Shown here one piece after another: positions 18,723-28,700 of a stretch of DNA of 64,000 nucleotides. The stretch's first letter is position 1, and each line of letters starts with the position of its first letter. This DNA comes from Clostridium beijerinckii HUN142. Its GTDB lineage: Bacteria; Bacillota; Clostridia; Clostridiales; Clostridiaceae. A program made the translations under genes and the position numbers. Below the pieces are notes generated by a model. That model made no database searches. It saw only the letters and a list, made by a program, of their open reading frames with translations, and was not told the origin of the DNA. The stretch spans positions 138,490 to 202,489 of the forward strand of contig NZ_KK211335.1 in the NCBI RefSeq assembly GCF_000621745.1. The letters are read 5' to 3'.

Positions 18723-19082
18723 ATGGCTAGAGTTTTAATTGTAGATGACGCAGCATTTATGAGAATGATGATAAAGGATATTTTAGAAAAAAATGATTTT
18801 GAAATAGTAGGGGAAGCAAATAACGGAATAGTTGCAGTGGACCTTTATAAGAAAGAAAAACCAGATGTAGTAACAATGGATATAACTATGCCAGATATGG
18901 ATGGAATTGAAGCAGTTAAACAAATAAAAGCATTCGATCCAGATGCTAAAGTAATAATGTGTTCAGCTATGGGACAACAATCGATGGTTATGGATGCAAT
19001 AAGAGCTGGAGCAAAAGACTTTATAGTAAAGCCATTCCAAGCGGATAGAGTTTTAGAAGCTATAAAGAAAGTTGTAGGTTAA
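18723..19082 (+). CDS. cheY: CheY chemotaxis response regulator
   Basis: A 119-residue single receiver domain: the acidic pocket VDDAAFMR, phospho-acceptor Asp53 in VTMDITMPDMDG, the Ser in CSAMGQQ, and the Lys in IVKPFQ. CheA phosphorylates it and CheY-P binds FliM/FliY to bias flagellar rotation. The ribosome site is GGAGG. There are 126 bases before the next cheW without a clear terminator. Confidence 0.95.
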   Translation: MARVLIVDDAAFMRMMIKDILEKNDFEIVGEANNGIVAVDLYKKEKPDVVTMDITMPDMDGIEAVKQIKAFDPDAKVIMCSAMGQQSMVMDAIRAGAKDFIVKPFQADRVLEAIKKVVG

Positions 19083-19208
19083 ATATAAAAGCAACAAGAA
19101 ATGAATTTTAGCAGGCTATAAATAAATCTTTGCAAATTTTAAGGAATTTTAAATTTAAGTGTCAATTATCAATGGTTGATTGTATATTATTGTAGAGGAG
19201 GAGTATGA

Positions 19209-19610
19209 ATGCAAATAGTAGTATTCAAACTAGGAGAAGAACATTTTGCAGTAGAAACAGATAGAGTCCAAAGTATTAACGATACTATGGGGATTACAAA
19301 AGTTCCTAAGGCTCCGAGTTATATTAAAGGGTTGATAAATTTACGTGGGAGTATTAAATCTCTTGTTGACATAAATTTGTTACTTGATGTAACTCCTGGA
19401 AAAGAGCAAAATAATATAATTATTTTAACAGTTGAAGATGAAGAAATAGGAATATCAGTGGATGAGGTTGAAGAAGTTTTAGATATAGATGAAAGAAATA
19501 TACAGAAAATAGAGAAAGATGCAGGTAAAGCACAACCTTATATTAAAGGTATATTAAATTATGATGAAAAACTTCTTACAATAATAGATATCGACAAATT
19601 ATTAAATTAG
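19209..19610 (+). CDS. cheW: CheW coupling protein (second copy)
   Basis: A 133-residue compact CheW with the canonical KGLINLRGSIKSLVDINLLL motif. It couples receptors to CheA. Its position between cheY and fliM, and its standard INLRG sequence, suggest this is the main coupling protein, with the copy at 13.0 kb more diverged. It has an AGGAGG ribosome site. Confidence 0.92.
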   Translation: MQIVVFKLGEEHFAVETDRVQSINDTMGITKVPKAPSYIKGLINLRGSIKSLVDINLLLDVTPGKEQNNIIILTVEDEEIGISVDEVEEVLDIDERNIQKIEKDAGKAQPYIKGILNYDEKLLTIIDIDKLLN

Positions 19611-19632
19611 TTTATTGAAATGAGGGAAAAGT

Positions 19633-20631
19633 ATGGCAGATGTCTTATCACAAAATGAAATAGATGCCTTATTGTCTGCCTTATCTACAGGTGAAATAGA
19701 GTCAGAAGATGTTGGTAAAGATGAAGAAAAACATAAAGTTAAACTTTATGATTTTAGGAGTCCTCAAAAATTTTCGAAAGAGCATATAAGAACACTTGAA
19801 TTAATTCATGATAATTATGCAAGAATTATTTCAAACTACTTAACGGGCCAGACTAGGCAAAATGTTAAAGTTAAGATAGAAACTGTAGAGCAGATAACAT
19901 ATGAGGAATTTATTCACTCTGTGCAAAACCCTACCATTATTACAATATTTAAAATGGCTCCATTATCAGGGACAATAATATTTGAAACCAATCCTCAATT
20001 TTCTCTTCAAGTGATAGATGTTTTACTTGGGGGGAAGGGGAATAGAAAAGCTGATACAAAGGAATTTACAGATATAGACAAGAATATAATGCGACAAGTA
20101 ACTACCGGAATGATAAGTAATTTAAAGTTAGCATGGGATTCAGTATTGGAAGTTGAGCCAGAAGTAGAAGCAATTGAAACTAATCCGGCAATCAATCAAA
20201 CACTAGCACCTAATGACCCTGTAGCGTTAATAACATTTTCAGTAGAAATGAATAAGAGAAGCACATTTATTAATATGTGCCTTCCTTACTTGAGTGTAGA
20301 AAAAATATTAGATAAATTAGTAGTGCAATATGCATTTAAGAGTGATAATGAAGCTTCGATAGCTGAATCAAGAGAAAAAATAGAAAAGGGAATCAATAAA
20401 GTTGATGTTGAAGTTATAGCAGAACTAGGAACTGCCAATATAACAGTAGATGATTTCTTAAAACTAACAATAGGTGATGTAATTAAACTTGATAATAAAA
20501 GTTCATCTCCAATAAAAGTGTATGTAGGTAATGAGGAATGTTATTATGCTAAACCAGGTGTAGTAGGAAAAAATACAGGTGTTATGATTTTAGATATAAC
20601 GGATAAGGAAGTGAATGGGTATGAGCAATAA
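19633..20631 (+). CDS. fliM: FliM flagellar motor switch protein
   Basis: A 332-residue protein. The N-terminal CheY-P-binding peptide is LSQNEIDALLSAL, followed by the CheC-like middle domain and the C-terminal SpoA/FliN-like domain (LGTANITVDDFLKLTIGDVI). FliM is part of the cytoplasmic C-ring and binds CheY-P. Its end overlaps the start of fliY by 11 bases (chosen start), so translation is probably coupled. Confidence 0.96.
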   Translation: MADVLSQNEIDALLSALSTGEIESEDVGKDEEKHKVKLYDFRSPQKFSKEHIRTLELIHDNYARIISNYLTGQTRQNVKVKIETVEQITYEEFIHSVQNPTIITIFKMAPLSGTIIFETNPQFSLQVIDVLLGGKGNRKADTKEFTDIDKNIMRQVTTGMISNLKLAWDSVLEVEPEVEAIETNPAINQTLAPNDPVALITFSVEMNKRSTFINMCLPYLSVEKILDKLVVQYAFKSDNEASIAESREKIEKGINKVDVEVIAELGTANITVDDFLKLTIGDVIKLDNKSSSPIKVYVGNEECYYAKPGVVGKNTGVMILDITDKEVNGYEQ

Positions 20632-21802
20632 CTTTTTATCACAAGATGAAATAAATGCATTATTAGCAGGTGAAGATTTAGCGTCCGCTGAATCGGAAAA
20701 TGTAGACACGTCAGCTGATAGTAATAAAATAGATACAGGAGTTATAACTGATATTGATAAGGATTTGCTTGGAGAGATCGGAAATATTTCTATGGGATCA
20801 GCTTCGACTGCCTTATATCAGCTTATAAATCAACAAGTTAACATAACTACTCCAGTAGTTAGTGTAACTACATTGAAAGAAATAAAAGAGGGATTTGAAA
20901 CCCCCAACATTGTTTTAGATATTGAATATATTGCAGGGATAATAGGAAGAAACATTTTAATTATAAAAACATTAGATGGTTTAGTCATATCTAACCTGAT
21001 GATGGGTGGAGATGGAAATGTTACTGAAGCTCATGATTTGTCTGAAATAGAGATTAGTGCAGTTTCAGAAGCTATGAATCAAATGATAGGCTCTGCAGCT
21101 ACATCAATGGCTACTATGTTTGGAAGAAAAGTTGATATATCACCACCAAGTGCTAAAATTGTAGTTGATGGATCTATACCAATTTCGGATGCAATACCAG
21201 AAGATCAGCCGATAGTCAGAGTATCATTTAGAATGACCATTGGAGATATAGTAGATAGTAATATAATGCAAATATTTCCAATAGAGACAGCTAAAAACAT
21301 TGTTGCAATAATGACTGGAGAAGATAAGGAAAAAGAAGTGGCGGCATCAGAGCCATCAAAAGGTAATAAAAAAGATACAATTGTAAATAAAGAAATATCT
21401 GAACAACCAAATGCGGTTCAACAGCAGCCACAGTATCAACCAGAGCAACAAACACAATACGAACAGCCAAGAATGCAACAGCCGGTAGAGGTTCATGCAG
21501 CAGCATTTGAACCGTTAGTACCGCAAAACAGTGTTCCGCCGATAAAGAATATTGACTTAATTTTAGATGTTCCTTTAGATATATCTGTAGTTCTAGGAAG
21601 AACAAAGAAAAGTATACAGGATATCTTAAACTTAGGGACAGGTTCCTTAATAGAGTTAGACAAACTTGCAGAAGAACCAGTTGAAATATTAGTCAATGGA
21701 AAACAAATAGCTTTAGGTGAAGTTGTTGTAGTTGATGAAAATTTTGGAATAAGAATAACTAATATAGTAAGTAGTGTTGAAAGAATAAAGAGATTAAAAT
21801 AA
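20621..21802 (+). CDS. fliY: FliY, FliN-type switch protein with CheC-like phosphatase domain
   Basis: A 393-residue protein. It has an N-terminal CheY-binding-like peptide (NNFLSQDEINALLAGED) and a CheC-like domain with both helices (LLGEIGNISMGSAS and AVSEAMNQMIGSAAT). A Gln/Pro-rich linker (~265-300) and the FliN SpoA domain (LDVPLDISVVLGRTKKSI) follow. In Bacillus FliY both forms the C-ring and removes phosphate from CheY-P. I chose ATG 20621 over ATG 20615 because AAGGAAGTG lies 7 bases before it and the N-terminus then matches the family. It ends the operon at a strong terminator. Confidence 0.95.
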   Translation: MSNNFLSQDEINALLAGEDLASAESENVDTSADSNKIDTGVITDIDKDLLGEIGNISMGSASTALYQLINQQVNITTPVVSVTTLKEIKEGFETPNIVLDIEYIAGIIGRNILIIKTLDGLVISNLMMGGDGNVTEAHDLSEIEISAVSEAMNQMIGSAATSMATMFGRKVDISPPSAKIVVDGSIPISDAIPEDQPIVRVSFRMTIGDIVDSNIMQIFPIETAKNIVAIMTGEDKEKEVAASEPSKGNKKDTIVNKEISEQPNAVQQQPQYQPEQQTQYEQPRMQQPVEVHAAAFEPLVPQNSVPPIKNIDLILDVPLDISVVLGRTKKSIQDILNLGTGSLIELDKLAEEPVEILVNGKQIALGEVVVVDENFGIRITNIVSSVERIKRLK

Positions 21803-21832
21803 AAACTCCCGAGAGGGAGTTTTTATTTTTTT
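21801..21832 (+). terminator. Terminator of the chemotaxis/switch operon
   Basis: ACTCCC (21805-21810), loop GAGA, GGGAGT (21815-21820), with flanking A/T pairs and a long T tract. A textbook intrinsic terminator. Confidence 0.93.
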
Positions 21833-22000
21833 TTAGGAAAAATTTTATTAGAACCCTTTATAGATTTCTTTTTTTGCGTATATATTAATTAGAAGGATAA
21901 ATATACACTTATAAAAAGAGCAGCTATGCTGCAATACGGAACTTTTTAAGTGTAAGAAAACTTTTGTGAATTAATTTATTAATATATATGAAGGGGATTG

Positions 22001-22813
22001 ATGAGAATGAGAGAAAGAAAGTATGTTAAATTTAGAGTTGATATGTATGAGGACACAAAATTTAAAATAATAGATAGGATGCCTAAAAGGGATCTTATTC
22101 ATTATGTTTGGAATAGGATAGTTGTTTTAGCTGGAAAGGTAAATCAAGAGGGAGAACTATATATGTCAAGAAATATTCCATACACAGTAGAGACTTTATC
22201 AATAGAATTTAATAGAGATAGTGATGAAATAAAAGCTGCATTAGACGTTCTAATTAACTTAGAGATGATTGAAACCATAGATAATAATATATATAAGGTG
22301 AAAAATTTCGTAAAGCATCAAAATATTAAAGTAAAAGAAAAAACTGAAATTGTGAAAAAAGAAAATGAGATAAAAATTCCAGAAAAGAATGATATGGAGG
22401 AAAATAAGAATATAGAAGTAAGTCCGAAAAAAGTGATTCATATAAAACAAAAAGGAGAAGTCCATACTAAAGAAAATAAGAATAATGAAATAACACTTTT
22501 AAAAGTAGATAATCCAAATTTAAATAGTGAAAATAAACGTGACAAGGATAGTGATGTGATTAAAGTAAGGAAGGCGGAGATTAGTAAACATAAAAATTCT
22601 CCTATAATTTTTGAAGTTGAAAAAAATACAAGTAAGAAGAAGAGAAAAGTAAATAAAAAGAAAAATGAGAGCGATATAGAAGTTTATGATGAAGGCATTT
22701 CTGATGATATTACAGATAAAAGTAATAAGGATGATCTTTTATGCTGGGTTAGTGAAGGTGAGATTGTCTTAGGGGAAGGAGAAACTAAGATTGCAGAGTG
22801 GTCTTTTGATTAA
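22001..22813 (+). CDS. Protein with phage replisome-organizer/DnaD-like N-terminal domain, unknown role
   Basis: A 270-residue protein. Residues ~1-105 (FRVDMYEDTKFKIIDRM, then YVWNRIVVLAGKVNQEG, SRNIPYTVETLSIEF and LINLEMIE) look like the N-terminal winged-helix domain of phage replisome organizers, related to DnaD. The remaining ~160 residues are low-complexity and rich in Lys, Glu, Asn and Ser, ending in an acidic tail (SEGEIVLGEGETKIAEWSFD). No phage genes surround it. It lies between the switch operon terminator and flgM, so a DNA-binding regulatory role in the flagellar cluster is possible, but function is unknown. The start ATG 22001 follows AAGGGG; ATG 22007 and TTG 21998 are alternatives. 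Confidence 0.7.
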   Translation: MRMRERKYVKFRVDMYEDTKFKIIDRMPKRDLIHYVWNRIVVLAGKVNQEGELYMSRNIPYTVETLSIEFNRDSDEIKAALDVLINLEMIETIDNNIYKVKNFVKHQNIKVKEKTEIVKKENEIKIPEKNDMEENKNIEVSPKKVIHIKQKGEVHTKENKNNEITLLKVDNPNLNSENKRDKDSDVIKVRKAEISKHKNSPIIFEVEKNTSKKKRKVNKKKNESDIEVYDEGISDDITDKSNKDDLLCWVSEGEIVLGEGETKIAEWSFD

Positions 22814-22881
22814 TAAGAACATATAACAATGATATTTCATTGAAAATAGTTGATATCAATTATTTTTTATTGACTTTTCTA

Positions 22882-22908
22882 TAAACTTATAAAAGAAAAG
22901 TACGATAA
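22882..22908 (+). promoter_or_regulatory. SigD (sigma-28) type promoter for flgM-flgN
   Basis: TAAA (22882-22885), 15 bases, then TACGATAA (22901-22908). This fits the TAAA-N15-GCCGATAA form at 4/4 and 6/8 positions. It lies 39 bases upstream of the flgM start, consistent with feedback by the anti-SigD factor. Confidence 0.7.
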
Positions 22909-22946
22909 GTATAGTAATGAAGTAGTAATGAATGGAGAAATGTATT

Positions 22947-23222
22947 ATGAGTATTGATAGAATAAGTAGATCCACATATATAAATGCATATAACTCAAAT
23001 AGCGGTAAAGCTGTAGAAAAGACAAAGAAAACTAATGATGTGGATAGAATTGAAATTTCAGAACTTGGAAAAAGTCTTAAAGGTTACTCATTAGATAGTA
23101 ATATACAAAATGCAAAGAAAATAGCAGATATTAAAAGTAAAATAGATAGCGGAACATACAATGTTGATGCAAGGTTAACTGCAAAAAGTATGTTAGATGC
23201 AATGAAGGAGAGTAAGGCATAA
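22947..23222 (+). CDS. flgM: FlgM anti-sigma-28 factor
   Basis: A 91-residue protein. The DRIEISELGKSL segment and C-terminal helix IADIKSKIDSGTYNVDARLTAKSML are the SigD-binding part of FlgM. It holds SigD until the hook is complete and then is exported. The start at 22947 has GGAG ~9 bases upstream; an earlier in-frame ATG at 22932 would put that site inside the gene. A SigD-type promoter precedes it. flgN follows 2 bases after its stop. Confidence 0.92.
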   Translation: MSIDRISRSTYINAYNSNSGKAVEKTKKTNDVDRIEISELGKSLKGYSLDSNIQNAKKIADIKSKIDSGTYNVDARLTAKSMLDAMKESKA

Positions 23223-23224
23223 GT

Positions 23225-23635
23225 ATGATAAATGAACTTATTAAATTAATGCAAAGCCAAGAAGAAGAGTTGAAAAAACTTTTAGAATTGTTAGAAACTC
23301 AATATAAAATGATAATGAGTAAAGATGTGTTTGGTTTAGAGGGATTAGTTGATAAGATTAATGAATCGGGTAAGAAAATTGCAAAACAGGAAATTGAGAG
23401 AAGAAATATACTCGGGAATAATGGAATAACAGAAGTTGTGAATGATTCAAATAATGAGGAATTAAGAGAAAACTATAATAAGATAAAAATAACATTAAAT
23501 TCAGTTATTTCTCAAAAAGAAACAAATGATATGCTGTTAAAGCAACAGATAATATTTAATAATAAAATGTTAGAAATAATAAATCCAAGAAGAGAAATAA
23601 AGACATATAATTCATATGGAAATTTATCAAGATAG
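23225..23635 (+). CDS. flgN: FlgN-like export chaperone
   Basis: A 136-residue helical protein (ELIKLMQSQEEELKKLLELL, and a second coiled coil near 85-115). Length, helical character and position between flgM and flgK match FlgN, the cytosolic chaperone for hook-filament junction proteins FlgK and FlgL, the next two genes. Sequence conservation in this family is low, so context carries much of the call. Confidence 0.82.
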   Translation: MINELIKLMQSQEEELKKLLELLETQYKMIMSKDVFGLEGLVDKINESGKKIAKQEIERRNILGNNGITEVVNDSNNEELRENYNKIKITLNSVISQKETNDMLLKQQIIFNNKMLEIINPRREIKTYNSYGNLSR

Positions 23636-23811
23636 ATTAAACATTTGATTATGTATAAACTTTTGTGCAATTGAATAAATGTTGTAAAATCAACAATTAC
23701 AAATTTCAAAATGGACTATTTCTACATTAATAACTTATAAGTGAAAAAATAATAAGGATGTTACAATATCTAAAACATGGAAGTTGGTATTATTGAAAGG
23801 TAGGAAAATAA

Positions 23812-25671
23812 ATGTCAGGATTATTTGATACGTTTACCATTGCTAAAAGAGGGTTAAATGTACAACAAAGCAACTTGAATACAACATCTCATAATATAGC
23901 GAATGTAAATACTGATGGTTACTCAAGACAAAGGTCAGTAGCACAAACAACCAGACCTTTTGGAGGAATGTCAAGATTTGATACTTGTTCAGTTGGGCAG
24001 GTTGGTACAGGTGTAGAAATAACTTCTATACAAAGAATAAGAGATACTTTTATAGATTATCAAGTTCGAAGTGAAACAGGAACATCTGGATATTATACTC
24101 AAGCAAATGAGACACTTTCAAAGGTTGAGGATATTTTTGGAGAACCATCAGATAAAGGAATACAAGAACTTTCAAGTAAGTTTTTTAATGCATTTCAAGA
24201 AGTTTCAAAGAGTCCAGATAAATCGGATGTAAAAACTGTAGCTATTCAAAATGCATCAGCACTTGCAGATGCGCTTAATTATACTTATAATCAACTAAAA
24301 AATGCTTCTAATGATAGTCAAAAACTTCTCCAATCAAATGTTACTGATGTTAATAGTTATTTAGATCAAATAAATGAATTAAACAAACAAATAAGATCTA
24401 TTTCGGCGGTTGGACAAACACCAAATGATTTAATGGATAATAGGGATTTACTTTTAGATAAACTCAGCAATAAATTTGGAATAAAAGTTGATAGAGACAG
24501 TTTGGATACAATAAATCTATCGTCGACAGAATACCCTAATTCACCATTAGTAAAATCAGATCCCAATGATACTGGATATTCAAGATTATCATATGTAAAA
24601 AGTGCAAAGGCGGGTAAAGATACATCTGGAAATTCTATTGTAACACTGGAGTATTATCCAAAGGGAGATGAAAAGGCAGTAGTAAATACTGTTAGTATAA
24701 AAGTTGATAATGATACTAACGCTAAAACATTACAGGATGAATTAACACAGTGTAGAATTTTAATTACAGATAATAATGGGATAATGACAACAAAAGATCC
24801 AAGTACAGGTAAAGATGTAGAAGTTTCTAGTGGTGGGACTGTAGATGCTACTTCCACGGGATTTGCAGGCTTAAAAGCAAAGATTTTTCAGACTTATAAG
24901 TATGAATCAGGAGTAAACAATGTAGATGATAAAAATGTTAAAGGAGATATAGCAGCTAACCAATCAGTACAAGAAACTATAACTGGATATATGGATAATT
25001 TAGATAGGCTTGCAGCAGGATTAGCGTATTCGGTAAATGCAATTCAAACTGGAAGTGTAGATGATAGTACATCATCACAGGGATTGAATAACAATCCTAT
25101 ATTTGTTAACAATGGAGCAAGTACAAAAACAGATAAAGGAATTACAGCATCAACAATCACAGTGAACAGTGGATTATTGAAAGATCCCACAATGCTAAAT
25201 TGCAGTGCAACATCAAAAAGCGGAAGTGGAGATGGGGCAAGAGCTAATGCGATAGCAAATCTTAGTGTATTGAAAATGAATTTAAGTAATGTAACTTCTG
25301 GACAAGATTTAACAACCATGGATAGAAAATCATTCTTAAATGCAATAGGAATAAATACATCGGGGACAGGATTTAATGATAGTACTTGTTTAAGTTTAAA
25401 TGCAGGGACAAATGGATCGACGGTTGATTCTTATTATAAAACAATTATAAATAATATTGCGGTAAAAACACAAGAAGCTGGAAGAATGCAGGATAACCAA
25501 GAAACAATATTATCTAATTTACAAGATCAAAAAAGTTCAGTTTCAGGTGTGTCATTAGATGAAGAAACTACAAATTTAATTCAATATCAACATGCATATC
25601 AGGCAAATGCAAAAATGATATCAACAATAGATGAATTGTTAGATGTGGTGATAAATGGGCTGAAAAAATAA
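23812..25671 (+). CDS. flgK: FlgK hook-associated protein 1
   Basis: A 619-residue protein. The N-terminal D0/D1 region has GLFDTFTIAKRGLNVQQ and SHNIANVNTDGYSRQR. The C-terminal D0 helix has LDEETTNLIQYQHAYQANAKM. The middle is the variable surface domain. FlgK joins hook to filament together with FlgL. There is a gap of 176 bases to flgN upstream with no clear promoter. The ribosome site AGGTAGG precedes the ATG. Confidence 0.95.
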   Translation: MSGLFDTFTIAKRGLNVQQSNLNTTSHNIANVNTDGYSRQRSVAQTTRPFGGMSRFDTCSVGQVGTGVEITSIQRIRDTFIDYQVRSETGTSGYYTQANETLSKVEDIFGEPSDKGIQELSSKFFNAFQEVSKSPDKSDVKTVAIQNASALADALNYTYNQLKNASNDSQKLLQSNVTDVNSYLDQINELNKQIRSISAVGQTPNDLMDNRDLLLDKLSNKFGIKVDRDSLDTINLSSTEYPNSPLVKSDPNDTGYSRLSYVKSAKAGKDTSGNSIVTLEYYPKGDEKAVVNTVSIKVDNDTNAKTLQDELTQCRILITDNNGIMTTKDPSTGKDVEVSSGGTVDATSTGFAGLKAKIFQTYKYESGVNNVDDKNVKGDIAANQSVQETITGYMDNLDRLAAGLAYSVNAIQTGSVDDSTSSQGLNNNPIFVNNGASTKTDKGITASTITVNSGLLKDPTMLNCSATSKSGSGDGARANAIANLSVLKMNLSNVTSGQDLTTMDRKSFLNAIGINTSGTGFNDSTCLSLNAGTNGSTVDSYYKTIINNIAVKTQEAGRMQDNQETILSNLQDQKSSVSGVSLDEETTNLIQYQHAYQANAKMISTIDELLDVVINGLKK

Positions 25672-25715
25672 TCAATTGAAAATGGATGTATTTAAGATTG
25701 TTAGGAGGGAAATTT

Positions 25716-28700
25716 ATGGCTACTAGAGTTACTAGCAGTATGTTAACTAATAATTATTTAAGAAATGTTAAGCGTAACTTAAATAATATGAAATCACTGC
25801 AAAATCAATTATCATCAGGGAATAAGATTCAAAAAGCATCAGAAAATCCTTATATTGCATCGAGAACAATGCAATTAAATTCAGGAATCTCTTATAATAA
25901 ACAATATGATGAAAATATAAAGGATACATCAAATTGGCTTGATACAACAGATACAGCCTTATCTCAAATTGGGAACGTCTTTGGTAGAATACAAACTCTT
26001 CTTGTAAATGCAGGTAATGGTAGTTATAGCAATGATGAAAGAACTGCAATACAAGATGAAATTAAGGAAAAGGTAAATGAATTGTCACAAATTCTAAATA
26101 CTAATTTTGATGGTTCTTATATATTTGGAGGAACAAAAACTAATTCAAAACCTACTACTGTAGTAAATGGAGTATTACAATATGCTAATTCAGATGGAAA
26201 TATGATAAGTACATATCTTGATGCAGGGGGTGCAGTTACTAGTGATTCTGTATCCACTAATACATTACTAGCACAAAGTGCTTCAATATATTTAGATCAA
26301 GGTGGGAAGATTACCACATCAGCAACCTCAACTAATGGAACGGCTAATACACAAATAATTCAAGGGAGTTCTTTATATGTGGATACATCATCAGGAACTG
26401 CTTATACATCTAAAAGTTCAAGTGTAAGTGCAGGCGCAACTGCAAATCCTCTTATATTAAAAGATGAGTTATATATAGACTTGAATGGAAATATTACGCC
26501 ATCCAAAACAACAGATAATACGTTAATTACATCAGATAATGAATTGTTATATTTAACTAGTGATGGAAAGGTAACAACAACATATAATTCGGCATATACA
26601 TTAATATCAACTGGAACACCTTTATATAAAGGCGCGAATGGACAAGTAATGACTACAGGTGCAGCTGGAAATCAAATCAATCAAGCAGTACCTATATATA
26701 AAGATGCTAAAGGATTTGTAACAACATCATCAATTACGGTAAATACAACATTAACAGCAGCTTCTGTAAATGCTTTAAATGTTTCGAAATATGATCCGAC
26801 AACTGGATATACAACAAGTTCTATAGATCCTTCGTGTAATGTATATATGGATTCTAGAGGCATTTTAACAAATTCCAGTACTACAGATTTAAGTAAGAGA
26901 GAAGCTAGATTGAAAGATTTATGGACTAGTTCATATATAGACCCAACCAATCAGCAGGTAAAAACTGCAACACCAATACCTTCACATAGCAATCAAATAA
27001 ATTTATATAAGGATGCAAATGGATTGGTGACAACATCACCTGGGGCATATCCAGCTAATGAACAAATACTTTTAGGAACTACTAATTTATATAAAACTAG
27101 TGATGGTAAAGTAACTACTGTAGCAGGAGCAGGAACAACGCAAATACAGTTAACTGATGCTGTATACGTTGATTTAAATGGGAAGCTAACTACATCAGCG
27201 TCAGTAGCAAATAATTCTGTTTCAGTAAGAGATACGTTAAGTATTTCAACAACGGGGACACATGCTTTAGCTAAAGCTTCAATTAATCCTGTATCTTCTC
27301 CAGATACAGTAATACCATCAGATAGTATTACATTGTTTACAGATGGAGCAGGAAATATAACAAATGATGGAACTGTGGCAAATGCAACTAAAATAGTTTT
27401 AAGTGATTCATTATATAGAGATAGCTATGATAATATTACAACTTTTGCAAATACTCAAAATAAGTTGATTAATTCAGATGATAAATTATATAAAGATGCA
27501 AATGGAAATGTAACAAATTCAGCATCAAATATTGCAATAATTTCAGGAACAACTCTATATAAAGATTCAACAGGAATGGTGACAACATTACAGGGAAGTG
27601 CGCCTCCAAATGAAGCAATAGATTTAAAGAATGCTGTACTGTATAAGGATGCAAATGGTAATGTGACCACAAATGCTTCTTTAGGTGGTGTTACTAATAC
27701 ATTAGTTGATCATACAACGAGTTTTTATAAAGATGTAAATGGAAATGTAACAGTTGCCGCAAATAATACACAGATAGATTCTAGTACTCAGTTATATAAA
27801 ACTGTTGATGGAAAAAGTATAACAACTGATCCTGTGGGATCATTATCAAACACAACTCAACTATATAAAGATGGAACTGGAAATGTAACAACTACAGCAG
27901 GAGCTGGAAGAACTCCCATGTCAGTACCAATATCAGCAAACAGCTTATATATGGATACAAGCGGTAAGGTAACAACTTCAGCGGGAACTCCTCCAACAAA
28001 TACACCAATTCCTTCTGGGACTAAATTATATGATGATGGTACCGGACAGGTAAGAACTAGAATTGTATCAACAGGTGACCCTTTGTATGCAGATACTAAT
28101 GGAAAGATAATAACAGCTAAAACAACATCCAATACTATACTGACAGCAAGTGATAATATTTATGTTGATGCAGCCAAAAATCTAACAATGTCAGCAATTA
28201 CTGCAAATAAAAAATTAACTATGTCAGATGTAATAAATCTTAAAACTGAGTATGATGCTGCAGGTACAACTTCGACTAGAAAGACTCAAATTAATGCTAT
28301 ACTTAACGATAAAAATGTTGCTCAACTGTCTCAGCTGGATTCAGATTTAAAAGTAGATATTTCTCAGGGTGTTAAGACAAAATATAATGAGACTGCAGTT
28401 GGAATATTGGAGTTTAAAGATAAGAATGGAAAAAGTATAAATGTATCCGATCTTTTATCAAATATAATAACTGATCTAGGTTCAGGTGGAAATACTAATA
28501 ATTTGACTACGACAGAATTAACAGATATACAATCAGTTACAGCAAATTTATTACAAAGGCGTTCAGAAGTTGGATCTATGCAAAATAGAATGGACTCTGC
28601 TCAACAGAATAATGAGGCTCAAAATTATGATATGACGGATATATTATCAAAAACATATGATATAGACTTTGCAGAAACTACAATGGATTATTCAACAATG

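Noticed and set aside
22001..22813. Prophage or phage remnant
   Set aside because: Only one protein with a phage-like domain is present. There is no integrase, capsid, tail or lysis gene, and flagellar genes lie on both sides.
26208..28230. CRISPR-like or satellite DNA repeat
   Set aside because: The repetition is at protein level, imperfect in DNA and in one open frame of flgL. There are no uniform repeats with unique spacers.
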